This document shows positions 1-10,936 of a stretch of 64,000 nt of DNA, piece after piece. Under the pieces are notes generated by a model, which worked only from the letters and a program-made list of their open reading frames with translations, made no database searches and was not told the origin of the DNA. The DNA is from Dryomyza anilis (lineage: Eukaryota; Arthropoda; Insecta; Diptera; Dryomyzidae). The DNA lies in NCBI GenBank assembly GCA_951804985.1, contig OX638131.1:82548638-82612637 (forward strand). Reading direction: 5' to 3'. How positions within the stretch are numbered: position 1 is the stretch's first letter; each line of letters begins with the position of its first letter. Both the position numbers and the translations under genes were made by a program.

Positions 1-1610
1 ATAGTGTTTGGTCTCATAGATATTCCAGATGGTTGCTATATCCATCCAAAATATTGTAACGCCCGTCACAATTAACAATCGTCGCGAAACAAAAAAACTG
101 CAAAATTATTATTATTTAACCATAGAAAAAGTAGTAAATATTCCAAAATATCCAATAAGCAAAGATAAAAAAGGGAAATTCCAAACCTTACAAAAAAAAC
201 CTTAAAAAATCCCAAAAAAATCATTATTTTCGAAATGCGAAAAATATTTATGTAAGCTTGTGAAGGAAACGAACAACAAATAATGCAGACAGAGTAGGTA
301 TTTAAAAGAATGGTAATATAATACATTTTTTTTTCAAAACGAAATGTTTAGTTTTACACATAAATTATGTGTCGACGGTGTGTCTTAAAATAACGGTTTA
401 CCATTCCTACCACAAACATTTGCTATTTTTCATCAAAAAATTGCAATTCATAATATGAATTTTCATGTATATTTGCATGGAATTCGTATAGGTCACAAAA
501 TGTGTAACACCCGTCACAAATTTTGATACTTTATAAGTAAGTGATCAAAGTAACCATTTCAGAATTTTATTATAGAGGGGAGAACTTCCATTTTTAATGA
601 AGTAATTAATCTCCATAGTCCCATTAGTTTAGTTAAAATTTAATACTTTGTGGAGTAAACTCCTTTTTTGAAAAAATACGTGTAACGCCCGTCACAGCAT
701 TTAACTTCAAATTTGTAGAACGATATAGGACCTATTGCAAAAGTTTTTTTATACATGCATAAAGGACCATAAGATCTATCCTCTGCGTCTTAAAAATATA
801 TCTATCCTTTTTTATTTATCAAATGAGAAGGTTTTTAATCGTACGAATGTATCGCCCGTCACAATAGAATGCTCCATTTTACATAGAAAAAGTTAAATAT
901 ATTTTTAAAATCACTGTTACGTATACGCCCCACACTTTTAGAATACAAAAAAAAAATTGTTTGAACCCCTGGAGTTTTCCCCGTCGATTGAAAAAATAAT
1001 TTCGATGGAGTCTTCCATAGTTTCTGAACTATCAAGTTTTTCTCCGATTTTTCTCCATACGAAATTGTATCTCTGCCAGAATATTTTTGGTAGGAAATTA
1101 TAACAAGCAAAATATGATATTAAAGCAATGCAAATTCGGAAATATTTCAAATTTATGGCCAAAACCCAACTATATGACATCGACATAAAATTACCGTCTA
1201 ATGATAGGTAATGAATCAAAGCAGTTATGCATATAATTTTTTTTCATTTTTGGTTTGTACTTTTCTCATAATTTCTATTTAACCAAAGAAACATGAAAAA
1301 TTAAATTTTTGTGCCCTACCCCAAATATATCAAATTATTCTCGAATATTTATATTGACAAAATTGTAACATATTACATATCTTTGATATTGAAGATAAGA
1401 ACAGATACATTCATTAATAATTCGTATTAAATTTGGCTCTGATGGATACGGCCATGTTGAAGTTAGGTATTTCAATTTAGATAAATTATTTTTCACTTAA
1501 GAATACGATAAACACGGATTAACACGCGATATTTTATTTTCAAATACTGGGGAACAATGATATATTAATTGTGAATAAACGTGATTTGTCCCATGTTGCA
1601 CCTTTTTAGC
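1..1610. other. Gene-less A+T-rich stretch with a spaced G+C-rich motif
   Basis: No coding sequence is recognisable. The notable content is a near-identical 16-base motif, TGTAACGCCCGTCACA, at 55-70, 503-518 (one change), 681-696 and 848-863 (one change), all in the same orientation in otherwise very A+T-rich DNA. The rest, 864-1610, shows nothing I can name. Confidence 0.6.
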
Positions 1611-1735
1611 ATAATAATAATAATAGTTTGGCACTAAAGTCCTATAAGAACTTAGGTCGAGCTCTCTCACCATTTTGAGCTGTGCGTGTTATATTTTTAC
1701 TCAAAGTGGTGGGACGTACAGTTTATTGCCAAATT
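1611..1735 (-). mobile_element. tRNA-derived SINE (family 1), truncated copy A
   Basis: Read on the minus strand this matches the 3' half of the SINE at 33003-33312 and 59108-59405: the GGTCCCACCACTTTGA block, the AGCTCAAAATGGTGA block and a (TTA)n tail, here at the left end (1611-1625). The tRNA-like head is missing; the match stops near 1735. Confidence 0.8.
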
Positions 1736-2074
1736 GGAGTTTTTAAAAAATGTCAAATTTTTTAAAAATTTACTTTTTATATGGGGAACATAGGTATTTT
1801 CCCCATAAAATAAAAAAAAAATATATCGCCGACGAAGATTGGAATCTTTTGTTTAACCTTAATAATGCATTATCATTGGGGCCTTCATATAAAATCTGTA
1901 CATATTACAGCATTGTAATAAAAATATGGAATCGTTTAATAAAGACCACAGACCATTGGAAACTGAAATCAGTCCTGAAATTAAACCTAAATTTAATGTA
2001 ACAGTCTATATTTCTTAGGAGACAATAACAAATGATCTCGAAAATCCTAAAAATGAACATGTCCTACGGTCCTA

Positions 2075-2355
2075 ACAATAATTATAATAATACTAGTTTA
2101 GCGATACAGTATTGAAGAACCTAGGCTGAACAGTCTCACCATTTAAACATATTATATTTGTACTCAAATAGTGGAACCTAGAGTTTAACGCCGAATCATA
2201 ACTTTTCATGTGTTATGTTTTTACTCTCGAAGGTTATCTAATAAGAGCTAGCGCGGTAAAGAAAAACATTTTCTATTTATTTTTTTGATGTTGCATTCGA
2301 TGGTGTTTGAACCAGCTTGTATTCCAACACACTAACCTTCTGAGTCACCTACATA
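2075..2355 (-). mobile_element. tRNA-derived SINE (family 1), old diverged copy B
   Basis: Near full-length but strongly diverged copy on the minus strand. Landmarks shared with the better copies are an ATT-rich tail at the left, a 'GGTTCCACTATTTGAGT'-like block, an 'AAAACATAACACATGAAAAG' block, and a decayed tRNA-like head near 2290-2350 (the TTAGTGTGTTGGA segment). The divergence suggests it is one of the oldest copies here. Confidence 0.65.
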
Positions 2356-2843
2356 GTATATCGTAATGCATATGTTTTATCATTAAAACGTAATTATTTT
2401 ATATTTTGTCAAACAAATTTTACAAATGACATATATCAAATAATAAAAGCAACGCAATATGATTTTGAAAAAAAAATCTATTTCAATAAAAAGCTCCAAT
2501 TTTCGTCTAAAAATTTGAAACATAATAATTTTCCACAGAAAACTGTTTGTTGTACTAATTTTCTGTGAACATTTTAATATTCGTCATTTAAGTAAAAATG
2601 AAATCGAATTCGTTTAAAAGTGATATACACTTTTTTTCGTAAGACAATTTTAATATAATAGTTTTCGTAAGGGGCGTCGATATATATTTTACAATCTTCT
2701 TTCTAAAATCCAAGGAATCAGTCCATAAATTATTTGCATCATGAAGCCCTATAACATTTTCAGTTCGCCTTCATATAAGTTTTTAAGTTCGCCATTTTTT
2801 TTTTTTTTTTATTTCTTATTTTAATAGAATAAACAAATCCTTA

Positions 2844-3112
2844 AATACATTACAACAAAAAATAATTAAAAAAAAATAATAATCTGAAAACAAGTACGAA
2901 AATGGTTTTATAAAATGGCGCTAGTTTTTGAGGTATAGCACATTTTATAATTTTTAAAAAATAAATTAAAAGTTCAAGGTAATATTTCAAGACAATATTG
3001 TGCAGACGCGGAAGATGATAACCAATTGAAATAAAAATTCACAGTATCACTTTGACTATAATATTGGATTACAACATTTTTGATCAGTTTGACGATCCGT
3101 TCGACAATCAAG
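2844..3112 (+). repeat. Left copy of the duplication flanking the gypsy element
   Basis: This 269 bp segment (AATACATTACAAC ... CGACAATCAAG) recurs directly after the 3' LTR at 4193-4508. The two copies are alignable over nearly their whole length. The left copy lacks a ~50 bp stretch present on the right and has a 12-base local duplication near its end. It ends exactly at the first base of the 5' LTR. Confidence 0.85.
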
Positions 3113-3325
3113 TGTAGTATCACAGTTTATCTTATTTGCAACTTTAACAACTTTGTATTTGGTTTTCAAAAATAGTTTTGTATTTTTTTTTCATTTTCAA
3201 TAGTTTTCAAAATGTACAAATAATTTTTCATTCAAAAAATAAATTTTAACTTGATCTGTTTTATCTCGTTTTGCTTATAACGTTTTTTAAAATATAATTG
3301 TTTTATTTTACACAACGTGACTACA
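3113..3325 (+). repeat. 5' LTR of the gypsy element
   Basis: A 213 bp terminal repeat, TGTAGTATCACAG ... CAACGTGACTACA, with the canonical TG...CA ends and short terminal inverted repeat TGTAG/CTACA. Its partner is at 3979-4192; differences include TTATTTG/TACTTTG near the left end and TCTCG/TCACG in the right half. Confidence 0.9.
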
Positions 3326-3328
3326 AAT

Positions 3329-3345
3329 TGGCGATCCTGCCAGGA
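3329..3345 (+). other. Primer binding site (tRNA-Arg type)
   Basis: TGGCGATCCTGCCAGGA starts three bases after the 5' LTR. It is what the complement of a tRNA-Arg 3' end, including CCA, looks like as I recall that tRNA in Drosophila. The mdg1/412 group of gypsy elements also primes from tRNA-Arg. Confidence 0.75.
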
Positions 3346-3372
3346 GCTTTAATATAAAATTATAAATATTAA

Positions 3373-3912
3373 GAAGCGCGACTATTTTATTTCTTTAAAT
3401 TAAAAACATCTTTAATAGCAACTCGCGATTCAATTCATTGGTCCAAACAACTATCTCTCGTTTTTCCCGGATTACGTTGCGCTATCAAAGAAGATTTAAA
3501 GTGTTGTCCAGCAGAATTAGTCTACGGACTTCCGGGAGAATTATTAATTTCAAAACCCAACGATTTCTCTACTGTTGATATGCTACAAAAATTAAAAGAA
3601 CATTTTTCTTTAGTCCGAAATAAAATTATTCATCATTCAAATAATGAAAATATTTTTGTTCCTAAAGATTTGGCTTCATGCGAGTTTGTATTTGTTAAAG
3701 TGAATCGTTCTTCTGGATTAGCATTTCAATTTGAAGGACCTTTTAAAGTCATGTCTAGAAATGATAAGGTTTTTCAAATACAATATGGAAATATTTTACG
3801 AAAGGTATCTATTGACGTACTCAAACCCGCACACCTCGATAATATACATGACACACATAACACCAATACAGTACCATCAAAAAAGAAAAATGTTACTTTT
3901 AATATTAATTAA
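3373..3912 (+). pseudogene. Ty3/gypsy integrase C-terminal fragment
   Basis: An open frame of about 179 codons with no proper start. The residues LKTSL...W...GLR..IKEDL followed by PAELVYG are the conserved end of the gypsy integrase catalytic region. The downstream GPFKVMSRNDK...VSIDVLKPAHL is the GPY/F module that binds DNA in this family. The catalytic D,D,E residues are upstream of the deletion and absent, so no enzyme can be made. The frame closes at a TAA 52 bases before the polypurine tract, the normal end of pol in env-less gypsy elements. Confidence 0.88.
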
Positions 3913-3964
3913 TAATTTATTTTATTTTCTCACATATATACTTCTTTTAATATTTTCGTTTCAC

Positions 3965-3978
3965 TGGAGGGGGAGTGA
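3965..3978 (+). other. Polypurine tract
   Basis: TGGAGGGGGAGTGA directly abuts the TG of the 3' LTR, the place where plus-strand DNA synthesis is primed in LTR retrotransposons. Confidence 0.85.
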
Positions 3979-4192
3979 TGTAGTATCACAGTTTATCTAC
4001 TTTGCAACTTTAACAAATTTGTATTTGGTTTTTATCAAAAATAGTTTTGTATTTTTTTCATTTTCAATAGTTTTCAAAATGTACAAATAATTTTTCATTC
4101 AAAAAATAAATTTTAACTTGATCTGTTTTATCACGTTTTGCTTATAACGTTTTTTAAAATATAATTGTTTTATTTTACACAACGTGACTACA
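3979..4192 (+). repeat. 3' LTR of the gypsy element
   Basis: A 214 bp direct repeat of 3113-3325 with the same TGTAG/CTACA ends and only a few differences. The polypurine tract precedes it, and the flanking duplication 4193-4508 starts at the next base. Confidence 0.9.
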
Positions 4193-4508
4193 AATACATT
4201 ACAACAAAAAATAATTAAAAAAAAAAAATAATAATCTGAAATTTTTTTATAATCTTGGCCATTAAATTGATTTTTTCCCAATGTGCAATGAGGCAAAACA
4301 AGTACGAAAATGGTTTTATAAAATGGCGCTAGTTTTTGAGGTATAGCACACTTTAAAATTTTTAAAAAATAAATTAAAAGTTCAAGGTAATATTTCAAGA
4401 TAATATTGTGCTGACACGGAAGATGATAACCAATTGAAATAAAAATTCACAGTATCACTTTGAATATAATATTGGATTACAACATTTTTGATCAGTTCGA
4501 CAATCAAG
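4193..4508 (+). repeat. Right copy of the duplication flanking the gypsy element
   Basis: Repeat of 2844-3112 placed immediately after the 3' LTR and ending in the same GACAATCAAG. It carries ~50 extra bases (about 4243-4294) not present in the left copy. After it the sequence runs into unrelated DNA (TGTTACCCTG). The following 270 bases to 4775 show nothing recognisable. Confidence 0.85.
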
Positions 4509-4775
4509 TGTTACCCTGATTTGTTTACAAATTTAACCTTCTAGTTACAATATAAATATAATATTTATAACTAAAATCAGATAGAGCTTCATTTATTATG
4601 CAGTATATCAAATACGAAATGTCAAAATTTTATGTTGAGAAATATTTCAAATACTATGTATAATTAGATCAATGATCGCCCCTTCTCATTTCGTTTACAT
4701 TTAGGACACTAAACAATTTTTTTTAATTTTAATTTAAAAACCAAAACATATAGAATATTCAAAAATATTTCATAT

Positions 4776-5393
4776 AAAAACGAGTTGGGAAAGTTAGGTC
4801 ACATGGGTAAGTTCGGTCATATGGGACGTACTGTTATAGTCGATCGGGCCCGACCATGGGATACCCTACACCTTAATGTGAGATATTTAATTGTATACCT
4901 CATAATATTATTCACATATCAGAAATTTACGTCTCATATAATTTAAAAAATTGATATAAAAGTATAAAATATCTAATAAAAAAATTTTAAAAATAAAGGT
5001 GGGCGGACCACGCCTATATTTAATATTTTGTAAGGCAAATATTTCAGAGATTTGATTTTAATAATTTACGGATCAAACTTCCACTATGAAAACCCGGGAA
5101 ATAATGAAAAAAAAAAGTGGGCGGATCACGCCCATTTTTGGACCACATATTTTTAGGTGAATTATAACAATAAGTTTTAAATTTTATAACTATATTTTGA
5201 ATACTTTTCGAGTTATTAGTTCCTAAAGAGTTATATAAAAGTGACTTGTATGGGAGGTGGGCGTGTCCGTTGACCGATTTGGCTCATTTTCAAACTTAGT
5301 TCCTACTTTTGGCTAAAATATATTGAGACGAAATTTCATCGAATTCTGATCAGTATTTCTCAAGATTTTCTGTATTCGGACAGCAAGACAGCA

Positions 5394-5449
<56 letters not shown>

Positions 5450-5588
5450 GGACATGGCTAAACGGACTCGGGTAGTGATGCTGATCAAGAATATATATAC
5501 TTTTCCATACCGGACACGCCTCCTAAGGGGCGTTACAATATATGCACAAAGTTAATATACCCTGTACCTCATAGGTGTAGGGTATAAT
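4776..5588 (+). mobile_element. DINE-1-like (Helentron-derived) element, family A
   Basis: Starts ACGAGTTGGGAAAGTTAGG. It then has a palindrome (TAGTCGATCGGGCCCGAC), the inner repeat ATACCCTACACCTT, a (GACA)n block at 5397-5450, the core GCTGATCAAGAATATATATA, and a final AGGTGTAGGGTATAA that is the inverse of the inner repeat. The same layout recurs at 29963-30753. Subterminal inverted repeats, a central GTCT/GACA microsatellite and no target duplication match what is known of DINE-1/INE-1 elements. No protein is encoded. Confidence 0.8.
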
Positions 5589-6246
5589 GAGAAATTATAA
5601 TTAGAAATAATTAGAAAAATTATATTAGAAATGGTCTCAATTTTTTTTTTAGAATAAAACCAAATTCTTATTTTTCCTTTGAAAACAAAATCAATTTTAA
5701 TCTGTCAAAAAGTTGTGTAGTGTTAGAGAGATAAGGAAAAATATGTTAAAAATAATATTAAAAAAAATAGTTCTGCAATTTTACGAATGTTCAATGAGTT
5801 TGTTATATTTACACACATAATATATATCAAAATACATTGAAAAATACATATTAAAAGTTAATTTCATTGTAAATTAAAACAGGTCAAAAGCAGGTTGGTT
5901 TTAGGCATCCTTATCAAGATACCTGAGCAGGAAATAGATTTTTTGTAATATCCGAGTGGACATTTTTTGTTGGTCTTATTTCACATCCGTCCCTGTTCAG
6001 AATACGATCAGAATACCTTCATTCGCCAAGAAGTTTCAAGTTTTTCTATAATTTTACCGTTGAATGCTTTATAAAGGCGATAGCGATGTACAAGGATACT
6101 GTTTGAATTCTAAAATCAATAAATATCCTTTTGATTCCTTTTATTTTAATTCAATAACAATTCTATAGAGTACCTAGTATTCCCCAACCATCTTCATATT
6201 TCTAAAATGTTTTATTGATGTTTGCTATAGGTAATCATAACTTTGA
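5589..6246. other. Gene-less A+T-rich stretch
   Basis: No coding frame, repeat of other window sequence or structured element was seen here. Confidence 0.5.
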
Positions 6247-6252
6247 GATGTT

Positions 6253-6390
6253 TGCAAGAAATATTTATCGTATTTTTCGCATGTTTGAAATATGTTTGTC
6301 TCAAAAAACCATCTAAGTCTTAGATTTAGATGGTTTTTTTGAGACAAACATTTTTCAAACATGAGAAAATACTATAAATATTTCTGGCAA
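6253..6390. repeat. Near-perfect hairpin (70-bp arms)
   Basis: The left arm (about 6253-6315, GCAAGAAATATTTATCG ... GTCTCAAAAAACC) and right arm (about 6328-6390, GGTTTTTTTGAGAC ... ATAAATATTTCTGGC) are reverse complements with few mismatches and a loop of about 12 bases. Such a fold is typical of a small palindromic MITE or foldback remnant. The bases 6391-6950 hold nothing else I recognise. Confidence 0.8.
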
Positions 6391-6954
6391 CATATTTGAT
6401 GTTTAGGGTTGTGATATTTCTGGAAAACATCTTAGTGTACATTAAAATACCTAACTGGTATATTAAAATAAATAATAAAAAAAAAAATTAAAACACTGTG
6501 ACATTTTAATTATTTTAATACGCGCGTAAAATAATTACATATTAATAACTCAATAAAAAAAAAATAAAGTAAAAAAAATAAAAGTTTTTGTCAAAAATTA
6601 TACGAAATGAATTTTCAATTGAAATCCATATGCAATTCAATTCAATTAACATAAAAAATGCATTAAATGCATTCCATGCAAATTAAAAATTAAATTAAAA
6701 TCATTTATGAATTATGCGGACACAAATTAAACAAGCGTACAGCACACGTGTAGCAAGTGTCTGTGCATTAATTAAGGATGTTATCCATGTCAGTTATGAT
6801 GAAGCGGATTATTTCTTATTATCTATAATTCGGCTATGCATTTATCTAAAATATAAATACTTTAGTTTAAAGAAAATGATGTTACTTTTTAAAATCAATA
6901 TTCAGAATATTTTATTTTATTTTTTGACATAATACTCAAAACTTCTTTCTTATA

Positions 6955-7722
6955 ATAAGAGCCGCTACAAAAGCCGCTATGTATGGAACTCGATTTCTTT
7001 TGCATGGCCACCACGGGCACGCTTGCAGAAGTCCAGACGCTGAACCTAATTTTCGACGGTTTTCAAGCATAAATCGGCCGATACTGCTGCAATTTCACGT
7101 TCGATATTCGTACGAAGTTCATCAATCGTCGCTGGCTTGTTGGAATAGACCATAGACTTGACGTAGCCCCACAGGAAATAGTCTAACTGCGTCAAATCGT
7201 ACGACCGAGGCGGCCATTTCGTGTGATAACACGTTCTCCAAACTTGGTTTCCAATATATTGATTGTGGCATTCGCTGTGTGGCTTGTGGCGCCGTCCTGT
7301 TGGAACCACATGTCCTCCAAGTCCATATCATCCAATTGGGTCCAACGGTAGCGATTCCCATTCACAGTAACGTGCCGGTCTTGATCATCACTGAAGAAGT
7401 ACGTCCCAATGACGCCGCCGGCCCATAAACCGCACCAAACCGTAATATTTTCGGGATGCAATGATGACTCATGGAGTACGTGTGGATTGCTGTCTGACCA
7501 ATAACGCATATTTTGTTTATTGACGAAACCATTCAACCAGAAATGAGACTCATCGCTGAAGATGATTTTTTGAGTGAATTTTAATAATTTCGACTCGTTG
7601 TTGGCTCGTATATCTTTCCATCATGAAATGGCAAACCTTACTGAAGAGAAATGTCAAAAGAGCGGCAAGAAATATGGCGTCGTTTGCTATCCCTGTCGCT
7701 CTACTTTTGTAGCGTCCCTTTA
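6955..7722 (-). mobile_element. Tc1/mariner-superfamily element with internal deletion
   Basis: The ends share the inverted motif CGCTACAAAAG (6963-6973 and, inverted, near 7700-7712). The right-end ~100 bp also match both arms of the MITE at 53408-53665. It encloses the broken transposase 6977-7621. The internal deletion fuses the first codons of the transposase to its catalytic half. Confidence 0.78.
6977..7621 (-). pseudogene. Mariner-like transposase, broken
   Basis: Cut-and-paste DNA transposase of the IS630/Tc1/mariner superfamily. The frame begins MMERYTSQQRVEIIKI, then jumps by deletion into the catalytic domain. FSDESHFWLNG (first Asp), WFQQDGATSH (second Asp) and YDLTQLDYFLWGYVKS (third acidic position) are all readable, so the region of the active site survives. 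Lesions are the N-terminal deletion junction with a frame change near 7580, a frameshift near 7195-7205, and an in-frame TAG about 25 codons before the natural end (TVEN-stop-VQRLDF). The C-terminal ARGGH...EIEF is typical of the group. Confidence 0.88.
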
Positions 7723-7729
7723 CTAAAAA

Positions 7730-8215
7730 ATACTGGATAGATAAAACGTAATTGATGCATGATTGTAAAAATCATTCTTGATTGCCTCAATCATTCCCAT
7801 TGTTTTTAATGATTGTGGGTTTAATTAAATGATTTATACAATCATATTATGATTACATTTTATGAGAATATGTAGCTAATGATTGTGACAAAAATGTAAT
7901 TGGAGTATGTATGCTAGAATTAAAGTTATTTTTTTTTAATCATGCCATAATTCCCATGTTATATAGCTAATGGTTGCGGAAAACATATAATTTAAACATA
8001 AATGATTGTCAGAATAATTGTATAAAATATGTTTATAATGCAATGATTCCCAAAATCATATTTATATAGCTTATTATTGCGAAAATCATGTTAGTCTCGA
8101 ACCATAATTGATATTGTTCGATGGGCTCAATAATACTTACGTATGTACCTATTTTACAGAATTGATGAGTAATCCGTGTTGCACTACACATGAATATTTT
8201 TCCTTTTATTTATAT
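7730..8215. repeat. A+T-rich stretch with recurrent ATGATTGT motif
   Basis: ATGATTGT or its complement AATCAT recurs roughly a dozen times between 7755 and 8090, with weak ~120-base periodicity (ATATAGCTAATG... near 7871, 7964 and a diverged version near 8066). It looks like an old tandem array or a MITE remnant; I cannot assign it further. Confidence 0.4.
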
Positions 8216-8217
8216 AA

Positions 8218-8541
8218 TTGACCAAAAAAGTTCAAAAGTAAAAATTTTTCTGTAGATGTAAATTTTATATAAAGGATTTGGTTCACAGTTCACAATTGAC
8301 TGATAATGCCAATTTTCTTGTTGAGACTGGGTCCTAATGTAAATTAAGAGTTACATTGATTTCTTCAGTAGTAGTGGTTTCAACAGACAAACGGACGGAC
8401 ATATAGACGGACATCGTCATCTGGAGGTCATGCTAAACAAGAATATATACACTTTTCCATACCGGATATGCTTACTTCTGGGTGTTACAAAAGGTGTACA
8501 AAACTGAATATACCTTTTCACTCTTAGTGTATGGTATAAAA
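8218..8541 (+). mobile_element. DINE-1-like element, family B, 5'-truncated
   Basis: Matches the right half of the complete family B element at 24257-24996: ACCAAAAAAGTT, GTAAATTTTATAT, TTTCAACAGACAAACGGACG, then GGAGGTCATGCT and the terminal ACTCTTAGTGTATGGTATAA. The left half is missing. Confidence 0.8.
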
Positions 8542-8615
8542 ACCAAATCACAAAAGCAATAGCGGTCAAATGAAGGTACACTGTTGAAATATTTATATAT
8601 TAAAATATCTTCACT

Positions 8616-8875
8616 TCGTCGTTGTAGAACGAAAAGTCACCAAATACATTTTTATGAAAAACTTATATATCGAGTTTGTTGATTAATATTATAAAAAGTA
8701 ATTAATGCATTTTTAAAGTTGAAAGATCAATTGATATGATAGATTTACATTTTCTTATCATGTGGTAAAAAATAGAGATCATCGATTAAAAATTAACAGA
8801 CATATAAAGATTTTTGTAAATCAATATTTGGCATTTTGAAAATGTATTTGGAGACTTTTCGTTCTACAACGACGA
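8616..8875. mobile_element. MITE-1, complete copy
   Basis: A 260 bp element with terminal inverted repeats TCGTCGTTGTAGAACGAAAA / TTTTCGTTCTACAACGACGA extending ~38 bases with few mismatches. A second complete copy lies at 56300-56551 and a right-half copy at 22292-22474. No coding capacity, so it must depend on another element's transposase. Confidence 0.85.
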
Positions 8876-8879
8876 CTTG

Positions 8880-9650
8880 TTCTATAAATTAAATTTAATA
8901 ATGCACATAGAACAGAAACTAAGAGAAACTTCATGATTTAGCAAATAACAAAAAACTTAAATTGTATTCCACAATTAAACTAACATAGAAAAGTTATGTA
9001 GATTTTGAGAAAAAATTTAAACTGTATCTTTTTCTCGAAACCTGTAAAGAAGTATGGATCACACCAATTCTGAAGATACAATATACAGCGGAACTAGTCG
9101 AAGTTTTCATTGTATAAAAGAAGTTTGTAGAATTGTACGAACAAAATGTGGTTGTTTTTGGCTTTTGTAGCTGATGAGTGTGGTTGTTGTAGCACATACT
9201 TTTAGCGATCGCATAAATTGTGTGCAACAACAAGCACACGCAAACAAAAACCACGGGACGAAAAATTGTGCGGAAACGGGAACTATGCGCCAAGAGCACA
9301 ATCATATGCACTACATAAAAAATACACACAATTTGAAAACATACTTTTCTTACTATTTATTTTGTAGTTAAGGTAGATATTTGTGAAGATTTTGTCAAGC
9401 TTTTAAATGAAAAATTTTATGCATTATTATATTATAAATTTTTCCTATGTAATACTCTATTAAATGAAATAAAATACAGACCATATGCATTTATTAATTT
9501 GTGCAAAATATTATGCACGTTGGTTATCCGTTTATCGATTACCACTATTTCTATGATTTTTAATTCATTTTGTGGTAAATAGACAAAGATTTTAAATTTT
9601 GTAGAGAATTTGTTGGTATTTTATTTTTCAACCTAAATTTTGATAAAATA
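8880..9650. other. Gene-less stretch
   Basis: Short overlapping open frames on both strands at 8994-9371 show no family signature and look like chance. Nothing else recognised. Confidence 0.45.
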
Positions 9651-9654
9651 TGTA

Positions 9655-10565
9655 TCGATACACGGAGGGAAATGGTCTTATAAATCATGCCAAATTTTTC
9701 TAGATATTCAGACATTAAGTTCTTAGGTATCAAAAAAGTAACTAAGTACAATTTGTCAGGATTGCAAATTTTTAGGTATCAAAAAACAGCATGATATACA
9801 ATGTTTGCATGTGTGTGTTTTCACGAATAGAACAACAAAGCACAGCCAGACAAGCAAGCGTCTGTGTATGTATGAATGTTAAAGATATAAATAGATAAAA
9901 CGATTTTTCCTACAAATATTGGTATGGTTTCAGTTCGTAAACATAAATTTGGGTTCAATTTTGCATAAATACCAAGTTGATTTCATTCCCCTGTCATCTA
10001 AATACACTATACAATGCTTATGGGTAACGTGCGGAGGGTTTATACATATCCAACAGAAGAGATAACAGAAGAGGAGATAGTGTATAAGGTAAGTAAACGG
10101 TTTTAGAATAATATACAGAGATTAAATTAAATAATAATAAAAATAAAATATAATAATCAATTCAATTACATTAAGTATACAAAGAAGTCGTTCACTATAC
10201 AAAAATGCATATAGGTAATAAAGTTCTAAATAAACAATAAATCAACTTGACTATATTTTTTTATATTTTATGTTAGCTTCGAAATAATTGCTTTTAGTTA
10301 CTTGCAACATATCGACGGACAGACACACGAACAAACAGATGGGGCTGACAGACGGACAAATTAAAACAAAACATAATAGCGACAAAGCAAGATCGAAAAA
10401 ACAATCACTATACGAACACGTATTCATTAAATTTTGGGACGAAAACAACAACTACATTTTTGATACCTAAGAAATTAATAACTGAATACAAGAATAATTC
10501 TACTTAGTTACTTTTTTGACAACTAAGAAAATCCATTTCTTGAAATTAAGAATATTTCGAAAAAT
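9655..10565. mobile_element. Element with ~110 bp terminal inverted repeats
   Basis: The left arm (9695-9765: TTCTTAGGTATC, AAAAAAGTAACTAAGTA) is the reverse complement of the right arm (10462-10560: GATACCTAAGAA, TACTTAGTTACTTTTTTG). The interior of about 650 bp has no transposase. Probably a nonautonomous DNA transposon; class undetermined. Confidence 0.6.
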
Positions 10566-10852
10566 ATAGAATTTAAAAATATAATAAATCAGTTTAGTTT
10601 TAAAATGTATGCAGTATTAAAATCAAATAAATCAACTCGAAACAATAAACTTCAAAATTATTTAAATCAATAATTAACAAATAATATAAAAAGTATTAGC
10701 ATTTAATCAATTCCACAATGTTAATTAAATTATTAAAACTAACAGAGCATGCTAAATAAATCAAAATTAAAATTACAATATCAATTAAATAATCATAAAA
10801 TGCAAAAAGGCACTGTATGTCATTAACTGAATTAATTAATGCACTTGCATCA

Positions 10853-10872
10853 GTGTGTGTGTGTGTGTGTGT
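10853..10872. repeat. (TG)n microsatellite
   Basis: An uninterrupted run of about ten TG dinucleotides. Confidence 0.9.
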
Positions 10873-10936
10873 CTAATACATACACTGAAAGCAAATACAA
10901 TGTGAAGCGCAATTGCAGACTGTGCTAATGCAGTTT

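Larger units (their letters stand above)
3113..4192 (+). mobile_element. Internally deleted Ty3/gypsy LTR retrotransposon
   Basis: Two near-identical direct terminal repeats (3113-3325 and 3979-4192) begin TGTAG and end CTACA. Between them lie a tRNA-Arg-type primer binding site, the 3' end of an integrase frame and a polypurine tract. Only ~650 bp of interior remain, so gag, protease, reverse transcriptase, RNase H and the integrase core are lost by one large deletion near 3346-3390. Only a handful of differences separate the two LTRs, which implies a fairly recent insertion. It cannot move without help. Confidence 0.9.

Noticed and set aside
5397..5450. (GACA)n and (GTCT)n tracts as free-standing microsatellites or CRISPR-like repeats
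   Set aside because: They always occur at the same internal position of the DINE-like elements, have no unique spacers, and belong to those elements.
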